Positions 10,020 to 22,269 of a stretch of DNA of 64,000 nt are shown here, in pieces (positions within the stretch are counted from its first letter, which is position 1; every line of letters starts with the position of its first letter). The stretch comes from Edolisoma coerulescens (Eukaryota > Chordata > Aves > Passeriformes > Campephagidae). The notes under the pieces were generated by a model, which saw only the letters and a program-made list of their open reading frames with translations, did not search any database and was not told the origin of the DNA. The stretch spans positions 1,887,451 to 1,951,450 of the forward strand of contig VWZW01007169.1 of assembly GCA_013397115.1 (NCBI GenBank), given 5' to 3'. The translations under genes were made by a program, and so were the position numbers.

Positions 10020-13000
10020 TATTTATTTTGTCAATCACGAAATTGAAATTACTTTGCCCCTTTGGAAATAATGAGTGCTTTGTTTGTGAGAATAGTATAT
10101 GCAAAAAAAATTAATTTGGAGAGCTGTTTTAGACTTATTTCAACTAGAGCTATCTAAAGCTTTTGTCATCATAATCACTTAAAAAAAGGCAAACACAAGC
10201 CGAAGACTCTAAAAAAGTCACTGAGATAATGCATAGTAAAACGTTTTGAGTTTGCTTCACTGAAAAAAGTTTTGCTTCTTGAGCCAGCCGTTTATATGCT
10301 TAGGAAAAGTCCAATTAAGATGACTGAATTGTATGTGTCATAAAATAGAGAAGGCAGAGGACATTTAATTACAGCTGTGCTGCCAGGCACCAATAGAACA
10401 AAAGAAAAAATGTTCACCTAAAGCACAAAGTACTGCCTAATACATTTGCTGTAATAAAGAGACAATATATGGTCTAAACACACTCTTCTAAATAGTTCAA
10501 AAAGCTGCACCTTCTGATTTCCATGAATCTGTTTTTCCAATTATCAACATAATTTAAGAAAAAGTAATACCCTTTTAATATTGAGACCTTCAACTTTGGT
10601 CACAGGTTGAAGAAGAAGCGTCATGCATTAAGAGAAAAATGTTGCCTGAGAAAATGAATTTGTGACCCAGAAGAATGTATAATTGATGTGTGGGGTTGTC
10701 TGAATTGTAGAATAACAATAGTAACCATTAGAGATGAGAGCTGGAACTAGTCAGGCAGTGAGGCAGGATGTATTTTATAGGTCATCTGGGCTCCATTCAG
10801 ATCTACAGGTTGCTATTTCTTCTCCATACTTGAAAGCATTTAATAGATTATTACAAAAGGAACAGGATGGTATGCAATAATGGCTTAAATTGAAGCTCTG
10901 TATATATATCACCACTGTGTGACTTCTAAATGAATGCTTCATTTTTAAAATTCTCCCATGACATACTTGAAAGTTTGCCAGAGCATCAACGAATTAAAAC
11001 AATGAATTGACCAGCAGCAAGAGTAAAAGACTCTGAATAATACAGTAGAAACAGTTGTTTTCTTCTGTGGCATAGACAATAAAAAACAAGAAACAATCCC
11101 CAAGAAAATTTGTTCCAAAGTTGTTGTCTGTCCTCTTCAAGGCAGATGGACTGGTTTTGTTCTGTCTTGTTTCATAATGTTAAAACAAGAAAAAAATACA
11201 GAATTTTGGAAAGAGGTTTAACTGTCAAACAAAGCTAAAAGCACATAATAGTGAAGTCAAATTCAGATTCCCTTCTTGCCTGGAAAATGCATCTTTCATA
11301 TCAAAATTGATACAAGTTAAAGGGTGGAGAATCTTTTGTGCTCTATTTCACATGAACATAAAAGTTTTATTCCTGCTTTTAATGGGTAGTATTTTACAAA
11401 TGTAATGGAACATAATTTTACCAGGTTTCCCTAGGGGAAAGTCATGGCATGATTACATAGGCAGTCCCATCTCATTTAGTATAATGCTTACAATATACAT
11501 GCAAATATACTTACATAACTCAGGTTAGAGGTAGATTGAATAGCATTCAGATAATCATACAGGAGTGTAGATGCTGAAGAAAGTTTTGCAGGAGAAATAT
11601 ACATTGACTGACTGGTCCCTTGCAGCCACACATGCCTGCAAGTAATGTTTTTCTGCGATGCAGAAGATTCAAGCTGTGCCAGACAGAAGTACCTGGCACA
11701 TGTACAATTTGTCACTTCAGGATTAGCTTGTCCCCGTTGATAGCGTATCCTAGCGAGCAGACAGGGGTAGATCGAGGGGATGGGGACCTTTGTGGCTTGC
11801 AGTGCTCCCAGTAGCAAGGACAGCCTGGAAAGGGAGACATCCTCTCATGGGCAGAGCTCTTGCACTGTCCCTCAGGGTAACTGGCTGCAGGGCAGTGGGA
11901 CACAGAGGGGCTCTGCGGGCATGGAAGGAGGTTTAAGCCACCTCAGGTAGAGGCACAGGGTAACAGAGCTGGGAGTATAAGGATGGCAGGGTGCTCTCCA
12001 AACTCCTTGCACAAGGAGCTTTTCAGCTAGAGATTAAATAAATCTTTCAATTGTGAATAATAATGATTTAACACAATGTAGTGCAAGATGTAATTCTAGC
12101 ACTTTTGGTATAAAAAAGCAAAGTAAAAATCTGTGTTATAAGCTAGTATGGAGGGTCTTATATTTATGGGAGTTGTAGGAGTGCTCTTTCTGGGGTGCCT
12201 TGTGCATTGATGAAAGAGAGATCTGTAAGAAAAGTGATCTCTTTCTTCTTGTAGAGGATGATTGAACAATTTTAAAACATTTTACTAGTACACGTGAGAT
12301 TGACGTATTCTCTATTTCATGAACAACAGCTAGTCTTTTGCTTCTTGTTTAATTTTTTTTACTGAATTCCTGTCAGACTCTCTTCTCAGATCTGACTCTT
12401 ATTTAATCTGATGTAGATCACCACAGAGAAACTATCCAAAGTTTTCATCTAAGTGGTATAACAGCTTAGTGTACATAAACCTAGTTTTGATGCTGGTTAT
12501 TTGGAGATACACAGAGGAGACAATTGTAACCTGCTTGGAGTCAAAGCAAGAGCAGTTTCTGGGGCTCTCCTGTGGGACCACTGCCAGCAGAGCTGCTGCT
12601 TCTGCACCAGGCACACAGAGGTGTTGCTGTAGCTGGCATGGGGATTGCAGGTATGAGACCAGCAGTGCCTCTGGCAGCTACTGCCCTTTGGGTAGGCAGA
12701 TTCGTTCTTTTTGGGGAAGGTCAAGAATTAACAAATAATAAAAAAACGAAGCTCAACATCTCTCTATGTTAGATTAAACTTTCCCTCTGTCAATGTTAAT
12801 ATCGCAGATCCATAGGGAATACCAATAGATAGCTTAGCACAAAATCTCTATTGCAGGGATATGCCCATATGTGCTGTGGAGAAAACTGGATAAAGACAAT
12901 ACTTTGAGAATTAGTTGCCTTTTTTTTTTGTATTGTAGTTAGTGCTCTCTGTTCGCTGACACATTTGAAGCCAAACTACCTTTCAGCAATCATAAAGAAT

Positions 13001-13980
13001 CTTTGTTTCATGTATTTTTGCTTTATTTTCCTTGCATTATTTGCTGCATCTCAATTACCTGCCAATACTCAGCAATGTGAATTGTATCAATTTCATTTTA
13101 GTCAAGTGTAAAATTTATCATTCAGATGAACTAACATCAGAGTCAGTATCAGACTGAGGAAGTGTTTGCTCTTCCTTGCTCATTAGTTAGCGTATCATCT
13201 GTGAGCGTGGGATGGATAAATTTCAGAGTGCATCTGATTTAACCTCTAAAAATGTATCTTCTTGTCAAGACTTAACTGCAGACATCAGGTAAGTACCACT
13301 TAGTACCTAGTGAGATGGGGAGGAGAATCAGGAAAAAAATAAACCTCATGGATTGAGATAAGAAGAGCTTAATAATTGAAATAAAGTTAAAAAAAAAAAA
13401 AGTAATAATAGGAAAAAGAGAGGACTAAACCCCAAGAAACACTAGTGATGCACAATAAAACTGTTCACTGCTGTCTGACTGATGCCCAGCCCATCCCCAA
13501 GCAGCAGTCAGCAGCTCTTGGCCAGCTCCCCCCAGTTTATTTACCGAGCATGATGTTCTGTGATGTGGAATATCCCTCTGGCCAGCTCAGGTCAGCATTA
13601 CCAGCTGTGCTCCCTCTCAGCTTCTTGTGCACCTGTTTGCTGGCAGAGCATGGGAAACTGAAAAAGCCTTCATTTAGAGTGAGAACTTCTTAACAACATC
13701 TAAACCATCAGTGTGTTACCAACATTATTCTCATACTAAATCCAAAACAATGCCCTGTATGTGCTTGGAAGAAAATGAACTCTCTCCCAGCTGAAATCAG
13801 GGCACCTCAAGTCAGTGACGTGGGTACTCCAGTGCTGTGCTAGCCCAGCTCAGGCAGGAGGACAAAGATGCCTTCCATCCCAAATTTGTCCTGTGAGAAT
13901 GCCTTGTTTGTCTGTCTTTTCATGCCTAAGGAGACATTTGCAGATGGAATGTAACACTGAATTCAAGTTTTGCTTCTTTG
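10020..13980. other. Noncoding sequence
   Basis: No gene is recognised. The part from 10120 to 11480 is AT-rich and frame-poor. Around 11490-11900 and 12540-12720 composition rises and frames of 60-109 codons appear on both strands, with Cys/Ser-rich translations typical of chance. A 13-A run lies at 13389-13401. None of it resembles a repeat family I know. Confidence 0.55.
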
Positions 13981-13994
13981 TTTGCTTTTCAAGA

Positions 13995-14068
13995 TCAACA
14001 ACAGCTTAGTATGAGCACCGCGGTCGGTGATCCTGTCAGGTGTCCCAGGTTCCACACCTGCTGCTGGC
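13995..14068 (+). mobile_element. tRNA-derived SINE head, decayed (tentative)
   Basis: The stretch has the order of a tRNA gene. A box-A-like sequence lies at 14002-14014 (cagcttagtatga). Its D-stem gctt/gagc can pair around a shortened loop. A caccg/cggtg pair sits where an anticodon stem would be, and a box-B-like ggttccacacc lies at 14048-14058, 46 bases after box A. The T-stem (ccagg/cctgc) keeps four of five pairs, while the acceptor stem is largely lost. On the minus strand the same region reads as a peptide with AGVEPGT, a familiar by-product of antisense SINE box B. It is too degraded for a functional tRNA; a tRNA-derived SINE relic is more likely. Confidence 0.35.
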
Positions 14069-14069
14069 A

Positions 14070-15280
14070 TTTTCCTCTGCAGTATAAAAGGGTGCCTCTG
14101 GTTTTGCTGTTTGTAAAACAACTTTAGCTGTATTATATAGGACATTCGTAAACCCAGTAAACTGGTAATGTGGTTTAATGTCAGCACAAGTTTAGTAAAG
14201 GAGCCTTTTGGTTAACCAAGGCTTGTTCCATTTGTAGGAAAATTCAGATAAATTAAGAATATGTGTGAAGTAAGTGCACCAAGCCTACAGTGCTTTAAGC
14301 TCCTCTGTGGATGATCTAATTCAAAAGGAAAATGGCTGTAGTTCATGGTAGCTTAATCCTCTTTACAGTAAAGTCGACTACTTTACCTCTCAGTGAGAAT
14401 CTCCACAGAGGGATTTAATGCATTCTGACTTACATGCATTATCATCATGGGTTTAGTTGGTTTATCTTAACTTCCCTGGATGATCTTTTGTAGAAAAGCC
14501 ACAGACATAGATACCTAGTACTAGCTTATTTAAAGCATAGTGATGTAGTCATGTCCTTAATCTGATATGGGATTTAGTGTAACCATGTTAAGTGATGAGA
14601 GCTGCATTGTTAAGTGGTTCCTATACATTCTGATCCCAAAGGATAACCAAGGTAGTTCTTTGTGATTGCACTGCCCAGAAATAATTGAAAAGCCTCAGTG
14701 TAAGTGCTTGGCATCTGCTTGTATGCTGGGCATTGCAATGCCAGCGACTCCTCAGACAAAGTTCCAAATTCTGGAATTTTGGAGCTGAGGCTCAACAAAA
14801 TAATTCAGGTCATTACTCTTATCTCAGTCTGTTCTCTGTTCTGTTTTGCAGGCCAAAGATAAAAGGATACTATACTTTGGAGGAACTTTGCCTCACACGG
14901 TTGTAAAATCAGCAGAGTGCTGGAAACACCTCTCATCTTACGTGGAGAGCTTTAATCCCATACCTGATGGGAGGGAAGGGAAGAGGAAACACTGACTAGG
15001 GCTTTTTCCAGTCCTTGAAACAGTTTTCTTTGAGAGAATGAAATTTTTCATGCCAGACGGTTGGCAAGGGTCAACTGGACAAGATAGAGCTGGAGGCATG
15101 CAATGCTGTATGGTGTCATCAGAACTAAAGATTATGAAAGTCTTCTTCTGAACAGATTTCACCCCAAAAGTGAACAGAACACACCAGGGATACCTCATGG
15201 CAATGAGAGTCCTTGCTCCAGCTCAACTGGTTCAACCGGCCACCAAGTCCAATAGAATCGCAGATGCCATCAGCATGATC
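14070..15280. other. Noncoding sequence
   Basis: No gene or clear repeat is seen. Short open frames (60-86 codons) on both strands have no recognisable content. The last 100 bases before the CR1 fragment (15180-15280) are moderately GC-rich and unassigned. Confidence 0.55.
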
Positions 15281-15282
15281 GT

Positions 15283-15650
15283 AAGTCATACAAGGAGCGG
15301 CTGAGGGAGCTGGGGGTGTTTAGCCCAGAGAAAATGAAGCTGAGGGGAGACCTTACTGGTGTCTACAGCTACCTGAAAGGAGGGTGCAGCCAGGTGGGGG
15401 TTGGTCTCTTCTCCCAGACAGTCAGTAATAGAATAAGAGAACATAGCCTCATGCTGTGCCAGGAGAGATTCAGGTTTGACATCAGGAAGAACTTCTTCAC
15501 TGGAAGGGTGGTTAAGCATTGGAATGGGGCATTCAAGTGGTGGCATCACCATTCCTAGAGATGTTCAAGAAATGACTGGATCTGCCACTTAGTGCTATGG
15601 TTTTGTTTACACTCTGGTGTTTGGTCAAAGGTTTTACTCTCTGTAGCTAA
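15283..15650 (+). mobile_element. CR1 LINE fragment, plus strand
   Basis: This is a fragment of the CR1 non-LTR retrotransposon covering the C-terminal end of the reverse-transcriptase ORF. The DNA shows the classic order 'ggagcggctgagggagctggg ... tttagcccagagaaaatgaagctgaggggagacc ... ctacctgaaaggagg'. This is followed by 'gatgttcaagaaatgactggatctgccactta'. The translated frame shows LRGDLTGVYSYLKGG, GVGLFSQ and FDIRKNFFTGRVVKHWN, all typical of CR1. It is truncated at the 5' end as most CR1 copies are. The 3' end after about 15600 is badly eroded and the terminal octamer repeats are not visible. It has stops and small indels and is not active. Confidence 0.93.
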
Positions 15651-15654
15651 AGAT

Positions 15655-18600
15655 ATTCCTTACTAGAAAGCTGGGAAGGAGGAGGCTGATATTCAGAAAA
15701 ATAGCGGCTGCATGAGAAATGCTCAAATGGCTGCTGTTTTCCTGGCCGCTGTTGCCAGCAGAGGGGAAGCATGGACTGTGTGGGAAGATGTTACTACTGC
15801 TGCAGCACGTTGCTTTTTATCTAAGTTCCTGTTGTCATCACATGTCAGGAGATGCAGAATGCACTAGGAACACTATACCACAAGAGGAGTAACAAATTCT
15901 TTGCAGGTTTTTAAAAACCTTTTCCTTCTGCAGCCTTGTTTGAGTAGTTCACATTATAGTGACTTTGGCTTGAAGCTGAGGGCATTAACAAAGCTGTTAT
16001 ATAAAAGCATTATTGGTATTTGAGGAATTAAGCCTATGTTTGAGGAGCTGAAGTTTGCTGTGTCTTATGTTATTTTTTATTTTAGCAGTGTTTGTGTACC
16101 ATGCTTTTGTGAGTTAATGTGTAACAAGTCGGCTAAAAGTCTGTGGCATTAGTGAAACTGTGAGCCACATAAAAGACTAAATTGCTTTTTCTCTTTCTGT
16201 AATTGCCACTACAATAAAAGCTGCCTTTACTGTGAAATTTTTCAGAGTTAACCCCTGCAGAGCTCCCAGGTTGATAAGGAAGAAGTGTGATTAGGGGTGT
16301 GTAAAAGGGATAGAACAGCTGACTAACAGTAATTAGGGGTGCTCAAGGGCTGTAGGCAGCAGGGGGCAAAACTTGCAACCACGCACCCCAGTTCCCAAAT
16401 GAATTGCAGTGTCATGAGCAAGTGTCAGCTGTGGTCTCTGAGCACAGCAGCTTTGGCAGCCCTGCTTGCATGCTTTCCAATAGCCCTGCTGAACATGGCA
16501 GGGAATGATGGCATGGAGCAGACAGACAGTTGTGACTGCAAGCAAGGAGAAAAAAGGACATTGATTTTTTGTGTGTTCTCTGTGGTCACTGTTTTGAACA
16601 ATAGTATAAATATTGTGGAATAGGAGGGCAGGTGGGTCAGTCCCCTGACACCTGTCTGTGGGCAGAACTTTCATCCAGTAGAGTAATGGAAGGATTTGAT
16701 GGATGTGCAGTATTTCCTGTGGGATAGGCATGCCTCCATCCCAGTAATTATGCCATCCTTATATAATCCTAAATATAAAAAAAATCTCCTTTTACAGAAA
16801 CACCAGCAATGTGTGCTTAAGTATAATAATTAATAAATAAGTATAATAATTCACTGCGTACCAAATGTGGGTAATGCAACACAATGTGAAAGTTAAAAAG
16901 AGCACCCACCAGTGGTATACAGGCTTGGTTTTACATTTAGAATGTAATAAAAATGCCATATCATTATCATCTGAGGGACTGTCTCTGCTAGGGAGATTGA
17001 ACATACTCTTTGCAGTATTCACATTGTCAAACAATCCAAATACTACCACTGATGATGAATGCTTGTGCTGCTTTTGGGTTCCTGTATGATTTGTCCTGTT
17101 TAATTGTTTGGGGTTTTTTTTTATTCCTATTAGAACAGAATAATAATTTTGAAAGCATGGAAAATAGCAGATTTTTTAAGTGTCTCAGATACCATTTTGT
17201 CTGGACAAAGGTTTGAAATGAGTAACCTGCTGTTTTAAAAAACGTTGCTAATTATCTGAATTTCAGTGTGGTTTAATTAGCAGCATCTATGGTAGAACGT
17301 GGGAGGTGATGCTTATCACCTGCCAAGGAAAATGTTGTCTTTTGAGGAGGGTAAGTTACGTCAACCAAAATACAGCCTGATTTTAGATCTCCAATATCAT
17401 TCCCTTTCAAGTCTTGGTGGGCAAGGGTGACTGAGCCTTAAGTGATTAAGAGAGTGGAGAACAGAAGTATTACTGCCATGATTGGGCAGGTCTGAGAGCC
17501 ACCAGTATCCTCGATGCTTGCTGTGAAAGGAGATGGCTCTCACTGAACATTGCAACCAGCAGCTTCTTACAATTTGAGAAGAAATTTAATCACGTGGCAG
17601 TGTTAGTTCAGGTGTGGCAGACTAATAGTTTGCTATCTGTGAACCAGATGTGGGTTAGCAGAGGCAAAATATTTCTGTTAAATCGTGCTCTGTCTCAATG
17701 TTATGCCTTCTTTGTTGTCCTTGTTAGCTGTTTTAATAAATGGAGCCTGTAATTCTCTTTGAATGTTTCTGATAGCTGAAGGAGCTGGTACAGGTCATTT
17801 GTTATGGACAGCTCTGCCCATAGCAGCTGCATGCATGGAAATGCTGGAATTGTCTTAACGAGGTGGCCAGTCTGAGCTGGAAGTCACTGAGGTCAGCAGA
17901 AAGGTGGCATTTAATGTCCACTGGATCAAACAAAACAAGGTTGTATCCTTACCTTAGGTTAGACTTGGTAAAGTTTCTGTAATCCAATATAATAATTCTC
18001 TTGCCTGTTCTGTGAGTGTCTAAGCATTTTTGTTCTTCCTCCAGAGGCTGAGATGCAGAAAGCTGGTAGCCAGGACAGGTGCAGTTATGTAATAGTTAAT
18101 ATTTTAGTGATTATTCCACTTTCACATACGTGTTCTGGGCGCCTTCTGTTTAGGAACGGCAAGGAGTGTATAAATATATTTCTGCTTTGTAATGTAGGGG
18201 AATAAAATGAGACATTCATATTCCATTCACAGAATTACAGACTAAAAATTATTTTGGACTTCCTTATTATGGTATCCACAATGATTTTGAATGCATTAGG
18301 CAAAGGAGAAAAGCTAATCTGCAGGTCATAAGTAAATTATTTTTAATTGGTCAATCCATGAAAGCTAAGCCAAGAAGACAAAAAAATGCTTTCCATTAAT
18401 TTTTTTGGTATTTTTGTGATAAGCACACAATTCCAATCTGTGTAGTGGTACTGTGTAGACTTTTTGTAGTCCAGTTTATTTTTCCATGGCATGGACACCC
18501 TCACATAGGTTACCAGTACTGTGGTAGGCTTTATTCAGTGCTCCAGATGCATCTGTGGAAATGGTGTGAGTGAGAATCATTGAGCCCCGTACAACAAAAT

Positions 18601-21600
18601 GAATTCCTTCAGGCATTCAAGAAGGTATAGAAACATCATTAGCACAGGCTGAACATTTTTTTTCAGAAAAACTGCCTTTTACGACATTCTGATTTTCAAA
18701 GCACATTGACAAAACTGAAAACCTGCAAACAAAAATTCCCCATTCTAGGAGATACTAAAAAGCAGGGACCCAACAGAAAGGTGTTGGTTTATGTAATTTG
18801 GTAATTTTCCTTCCCTTCCTGTTAGCTTTTCACTTTTCACTCATGTCCAACGGTCTCTGTTTCTCTCATTGCTGTCCCATGGGAGTGAGTGACTCCAGCA
18901 TGGCTCCCTGTGCTGTGGCCATTTGCTGCTCCACAGGTGCTAATTGTCCTTTCTTCTCATAATGTCTAATTGATCATATAATAACTTCAACCCAGAGCAT
19001 AGCTTTCCAGCATGCTTTTGCTGCAGTTTGAAACCTCTGTTTCAGACCTAAAGAATGGCTTCTTTGCTTGTGTAATTTCCTCCCAACTCTAATAGCTGGT
19101 CTCATGAAAGATATTACTTCTCTCCATAAACCTTGACTGTCTAGCCTGCATTTGTGTTCCTTGGGGGTAACAAGCAGGAAAACAACCTCTTCAAGCCTGG
19201 AGTTTCCTTATAGCAAAAAAATGTAGCCATTGAATTATAGTTTTAAACATTAAACTACTTGTTTGACCCCATTCCACTGAATTTGGACATGCATTGGTCT
19301 TAAGAATGAAGCAGGATTCCCCAGGCTTCCCAGCCTGATGCTGGTCTGAGTGACCCTGTCCTGCCTCTAGATCCAGAAGTCCTATCAGGGAAGTACTTGA
19401 AAGCTTTGGCCATATTTTAGTGGGAGGCTATGAGGGACATAAGAGTCCCGTTCAGAAACGGGGACCCCAACTGCAGCTGGGGCAGGAGTCCCATTGTGGC
19501 AGTGCCAGCAGTGTCCCAGAGAGGCCAAAGGCATACAGGGTGGATGGGGACAATCTGTGCAGTGCTGGTGCCCAGCCCTTACCCTGATGTGTCACCTGCA
19601 GGGAGATGGGAGCAGAGAGGAATAGAGCAGGGCCATGTCCATGGCTGTCCCCAAGGTCACCAGTTACAAGAATTGTGGCTTTGCCTTTATATCCATGTTC
19701 TTGCATTTGGCTGTTGCAGGGCACAGACCACCTGCTGTGTCTGCATTCATGGGCATGATTTGTCGTGGGAAGTTGACTGTGGTATCCTTTGCACAGCTCT
19801 TAGCCTTTGGGTGGCCATACCTGGAGGAGTGGGTGGCCCCTTACTATTTCTAGGCTATTCTAGCTAGTCAGGCTTGCCAGGTGAAAAATCCCTGAGCTGT
19901 TTCTTAAATCAGACAATAAAATATGATGCAGCAAACTAAGAGTGGGTCTGAGCCCATGCTAGGGCAACCTTCTGGGTCATTCAAAGCAGTCAGACCTTAT
20001 CATACTGAAACTGGTAGTTTGGAACGTGCTTAATCCATCTGTATTTTTTTTAAAGTGACTTTGTCAATTGGTTGCCCTTAACTTCTGACAAGAGATATTG
20101 ATGTAAGAGAGAGACTGGTAAAGTTTACAACTCATGAAGGTATTTGCTTCACTCACTTGTAATTTCTAGTGCAAATGTGTAGTCAGCCTGCACTCAACTG
20201 AGAAAGAAATGGCAGTGTACAAAGTAAGTAGAGCAGATTAATTAAATTGTCTGTTCTTGTTAACTCTTTCTGCTACTATAAAAGCTAGCAACATTACATA
20301 AGACTAAAAGGTGACAAGATAACGCATTGTGATTTCTCATTGCTCTAATGTGTTGTTATGGGATAGTCTAGATTCATACTTAGTTAAATCAAAACATAAT
20401 TAAACATTTATATAAATAAGTGTTCATTATGTTAAGAAGCATTAAAACATGGTTATAAACACTCTTTAAGTAACTGGCCAGCCACACAACATTGTTTTGA
20501 CTGTTACTCTTCATTAGACAGTTTTCTTTGTGGGTTTTCTAGCAGTATCTTTGGAGTGTGTGGTGCTGTGTGATGCGAGGTGGTGAGCAGAGAGCCCCCG
20601 GGCAGTGCAGCACAGTCCCCACCTGCCTGTACAAGGGGCAATCCTGACACCTAGCTCTGCTCATGCTGTTTCACATCTCCCCATGTTTATGGCTGTTGTG
20701 TAAAATTCACGAGTATGTTCCTAATTTCCCAAATATGCTGATTCACACTTTTCACAGAAATGCTTCTCGTCACTTAAAGCTGATGAGAAAAGATGATCTA
20801 AGGCACTGGGGAAACCTTGTCCTCACTCCTAGCTGAAGTGAGGATGCTTGGCTTTCACCTCATGCTGGTCCCACTGAACTGTGGGGTGAAACACAGGTGT
20901 GGAGGGGCTGAACTTCACACCTATTGATACCGGGGAAATAGACAAAAATGAAAAATAAATGTCATTGGTGCAAGATGACTTCCTTGCTTGAAGCTGGGCA
21001 GTTTTGCTCTCTTAGCTCATTGCTATGGAGCCCTGAGCTGTTTGGTGTTTGTGGGGTTCCTCTGAGCTACCAGTCATCTGTGTGTCAATATTGAAATCTG
21101 GCATTTTCCAGACTTCTTCCTCCTTCTAGGATCTGTGCAGAAGCTCCCTGCCCCACTTCCTGCACTGCTGGGGCCATGAGGGTTGAAGCAGTGCTGCGTC
21201 TGGGTGCAGCTGGCAGGGGCAGGGAGGCACAGCCCTGGCTGGACTGGTATGCAGGGCCTTGCCTCAGGTGCGCTCTGGTTTTACTGGGCTGCTGGAGTTT
21301 CCATTTCTGCTCTGAGGCAGCTTGCTCTCCTCCCTCAGCCCTGCCGCCCTGCCCCTGCCCGCCCAGGGGCTGTCACAAGATCCTGGTTCCCCCATTGCTG
21401 TGTTGATGGCTTTGCCCCCTTGCAGGATGTGTTAGGAAGTAGTGCAGCACGTGTCTAAAAGCTCAGAAATCAGGGGTTTTTAAACGCAAGAGTTCTGCCA
21501 TTGCCCAGGTAGTGGCCAATGTAGTGCAGGCATTGCCACACACGGGCATGTGCTTCTGGGGCTTAAATGCTTGTTTTCGCCTGTTTGGGGTCTGGCCTGA

Positions 21601-21900
21601 CAACGTGTAACAAAAGAAGGCTTTCCAGTGAGGAACAATCTTATCATGACAGAGGCCCCAGGAGGGTGGGGGAGCCAAGGGAAGCCTTGCTGCAGGATCA
21701 GTGTGGTGTAAGAGCTGGTAGCTGGCAGATGGCAGTCACTGGTAGGGACAGCCACAGAGCTGGGAGGGCCATCAGGTATGGAGCAGGAATGGCAGCCAGG
21801 ATGAATACATCGCACAGTTTGGTTGGCAGCACCAGCCAAGGAAAGTCAATGTTTAAGTCATGATGGGCAAGCAGCAGGGCCAGAGACAAAGGGAGGTGCG
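15655..21900. other. Noncoding sequence
   Basis: No gene is supported. The longest frames (16333-16731 minus, 132 codons; 19430-19867 plus, 145 codons) are rich in Cys, Trp and His, have no domain, and lie where composition is GC-richer. A near tandem pair of aagtataataatt occurs at 16819-16831 and 16839-16851. The 20250-20460 part is AT-rich. From 21150 to 21900 GC content rises towards the CpG island. Confidence 0.55.
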
Positions 21901-21949
21901 AGAGCGTGGTGAGGCGGTGAGTGGGAGGCAGCAGCAGAGAGCAGCATGG

Positions 21950-22255
21950 AGCCGCGCTGGCGCGGCCGTGGGCCTGATGCAGGGCCAGGCCTGCTGTGGC
22001 AAAGCAATTCCAGCACGTCTTGTCTGCGTGGGGAGCTCTGCGCAGCGTACGGGCACGTTTCATCGCTTGGCAGGGTGGTAGCAGGGACCCTCGGTTTGCC
22101 TTGGCGCCGGCAAGGTGGCATTTCAGCCCTGTGCCAGCCGCGGCGCCGCGGACTCGCCGTGCCCGGCAAGGGCCGCGCGTGGCTGCAGGGCAGCGGCACA
22201 GCTGCCTCGCCCCTCTGACGGCTGCGCTCGTTCAGACGGTCGCGCTGCTGGTCTA
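21950..22255. promoter_or_regulatory. Orphan CpG island
   Basis: About 34 CpG dinucleotides fall in roughly 305 bases, in a window where CpG is otherwise scarce. GC content is high throughout and no long repeat explains it. It includes a 14-bp perfect palindrome, ccgcggcgccgcgg, at 22138-22151. CpG density of this kind usually marks a promoter, an alternative first exon or a GC-rich exon in vertebrates. Frames of 70-121 codons are open on both strands, as expected from the lack of stops in GC-rich DNA, so they do not prove coding. A strong donor-like G|GTGAGT lies just upstream at 21916-21922 on the plus strand. I see no TATA box. Confidence 0.6.
22138..22151. repeat. 14-bp perfect GC palindrome
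   Basis: The sequence ccgcggcgccgcgg equals its own reverse complement and contains five CpG sites. It lies in the middle of the CpG island and could be a symmetric protein-binding site or simply a product of the local composition. Confidence 0.8.
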
Positions 22256-22269
22256 CTTTGTTGGGTTTT

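Noticed and set aside
16333..16731. 132-codon minus-strand frame
   Set aside because: No domain is seen; a 94-codon frame is open on the opposite strand, and codon use has no bias.
19430..19867. 145-codon plus-strand frame followed by an AATAAA near 19914
   Set aside because: The translation is Cys/Trp/His-rich with no domain and an overlapping open frame on the opposite strand. An AATAAA in AT-rich DNA carries little weight.
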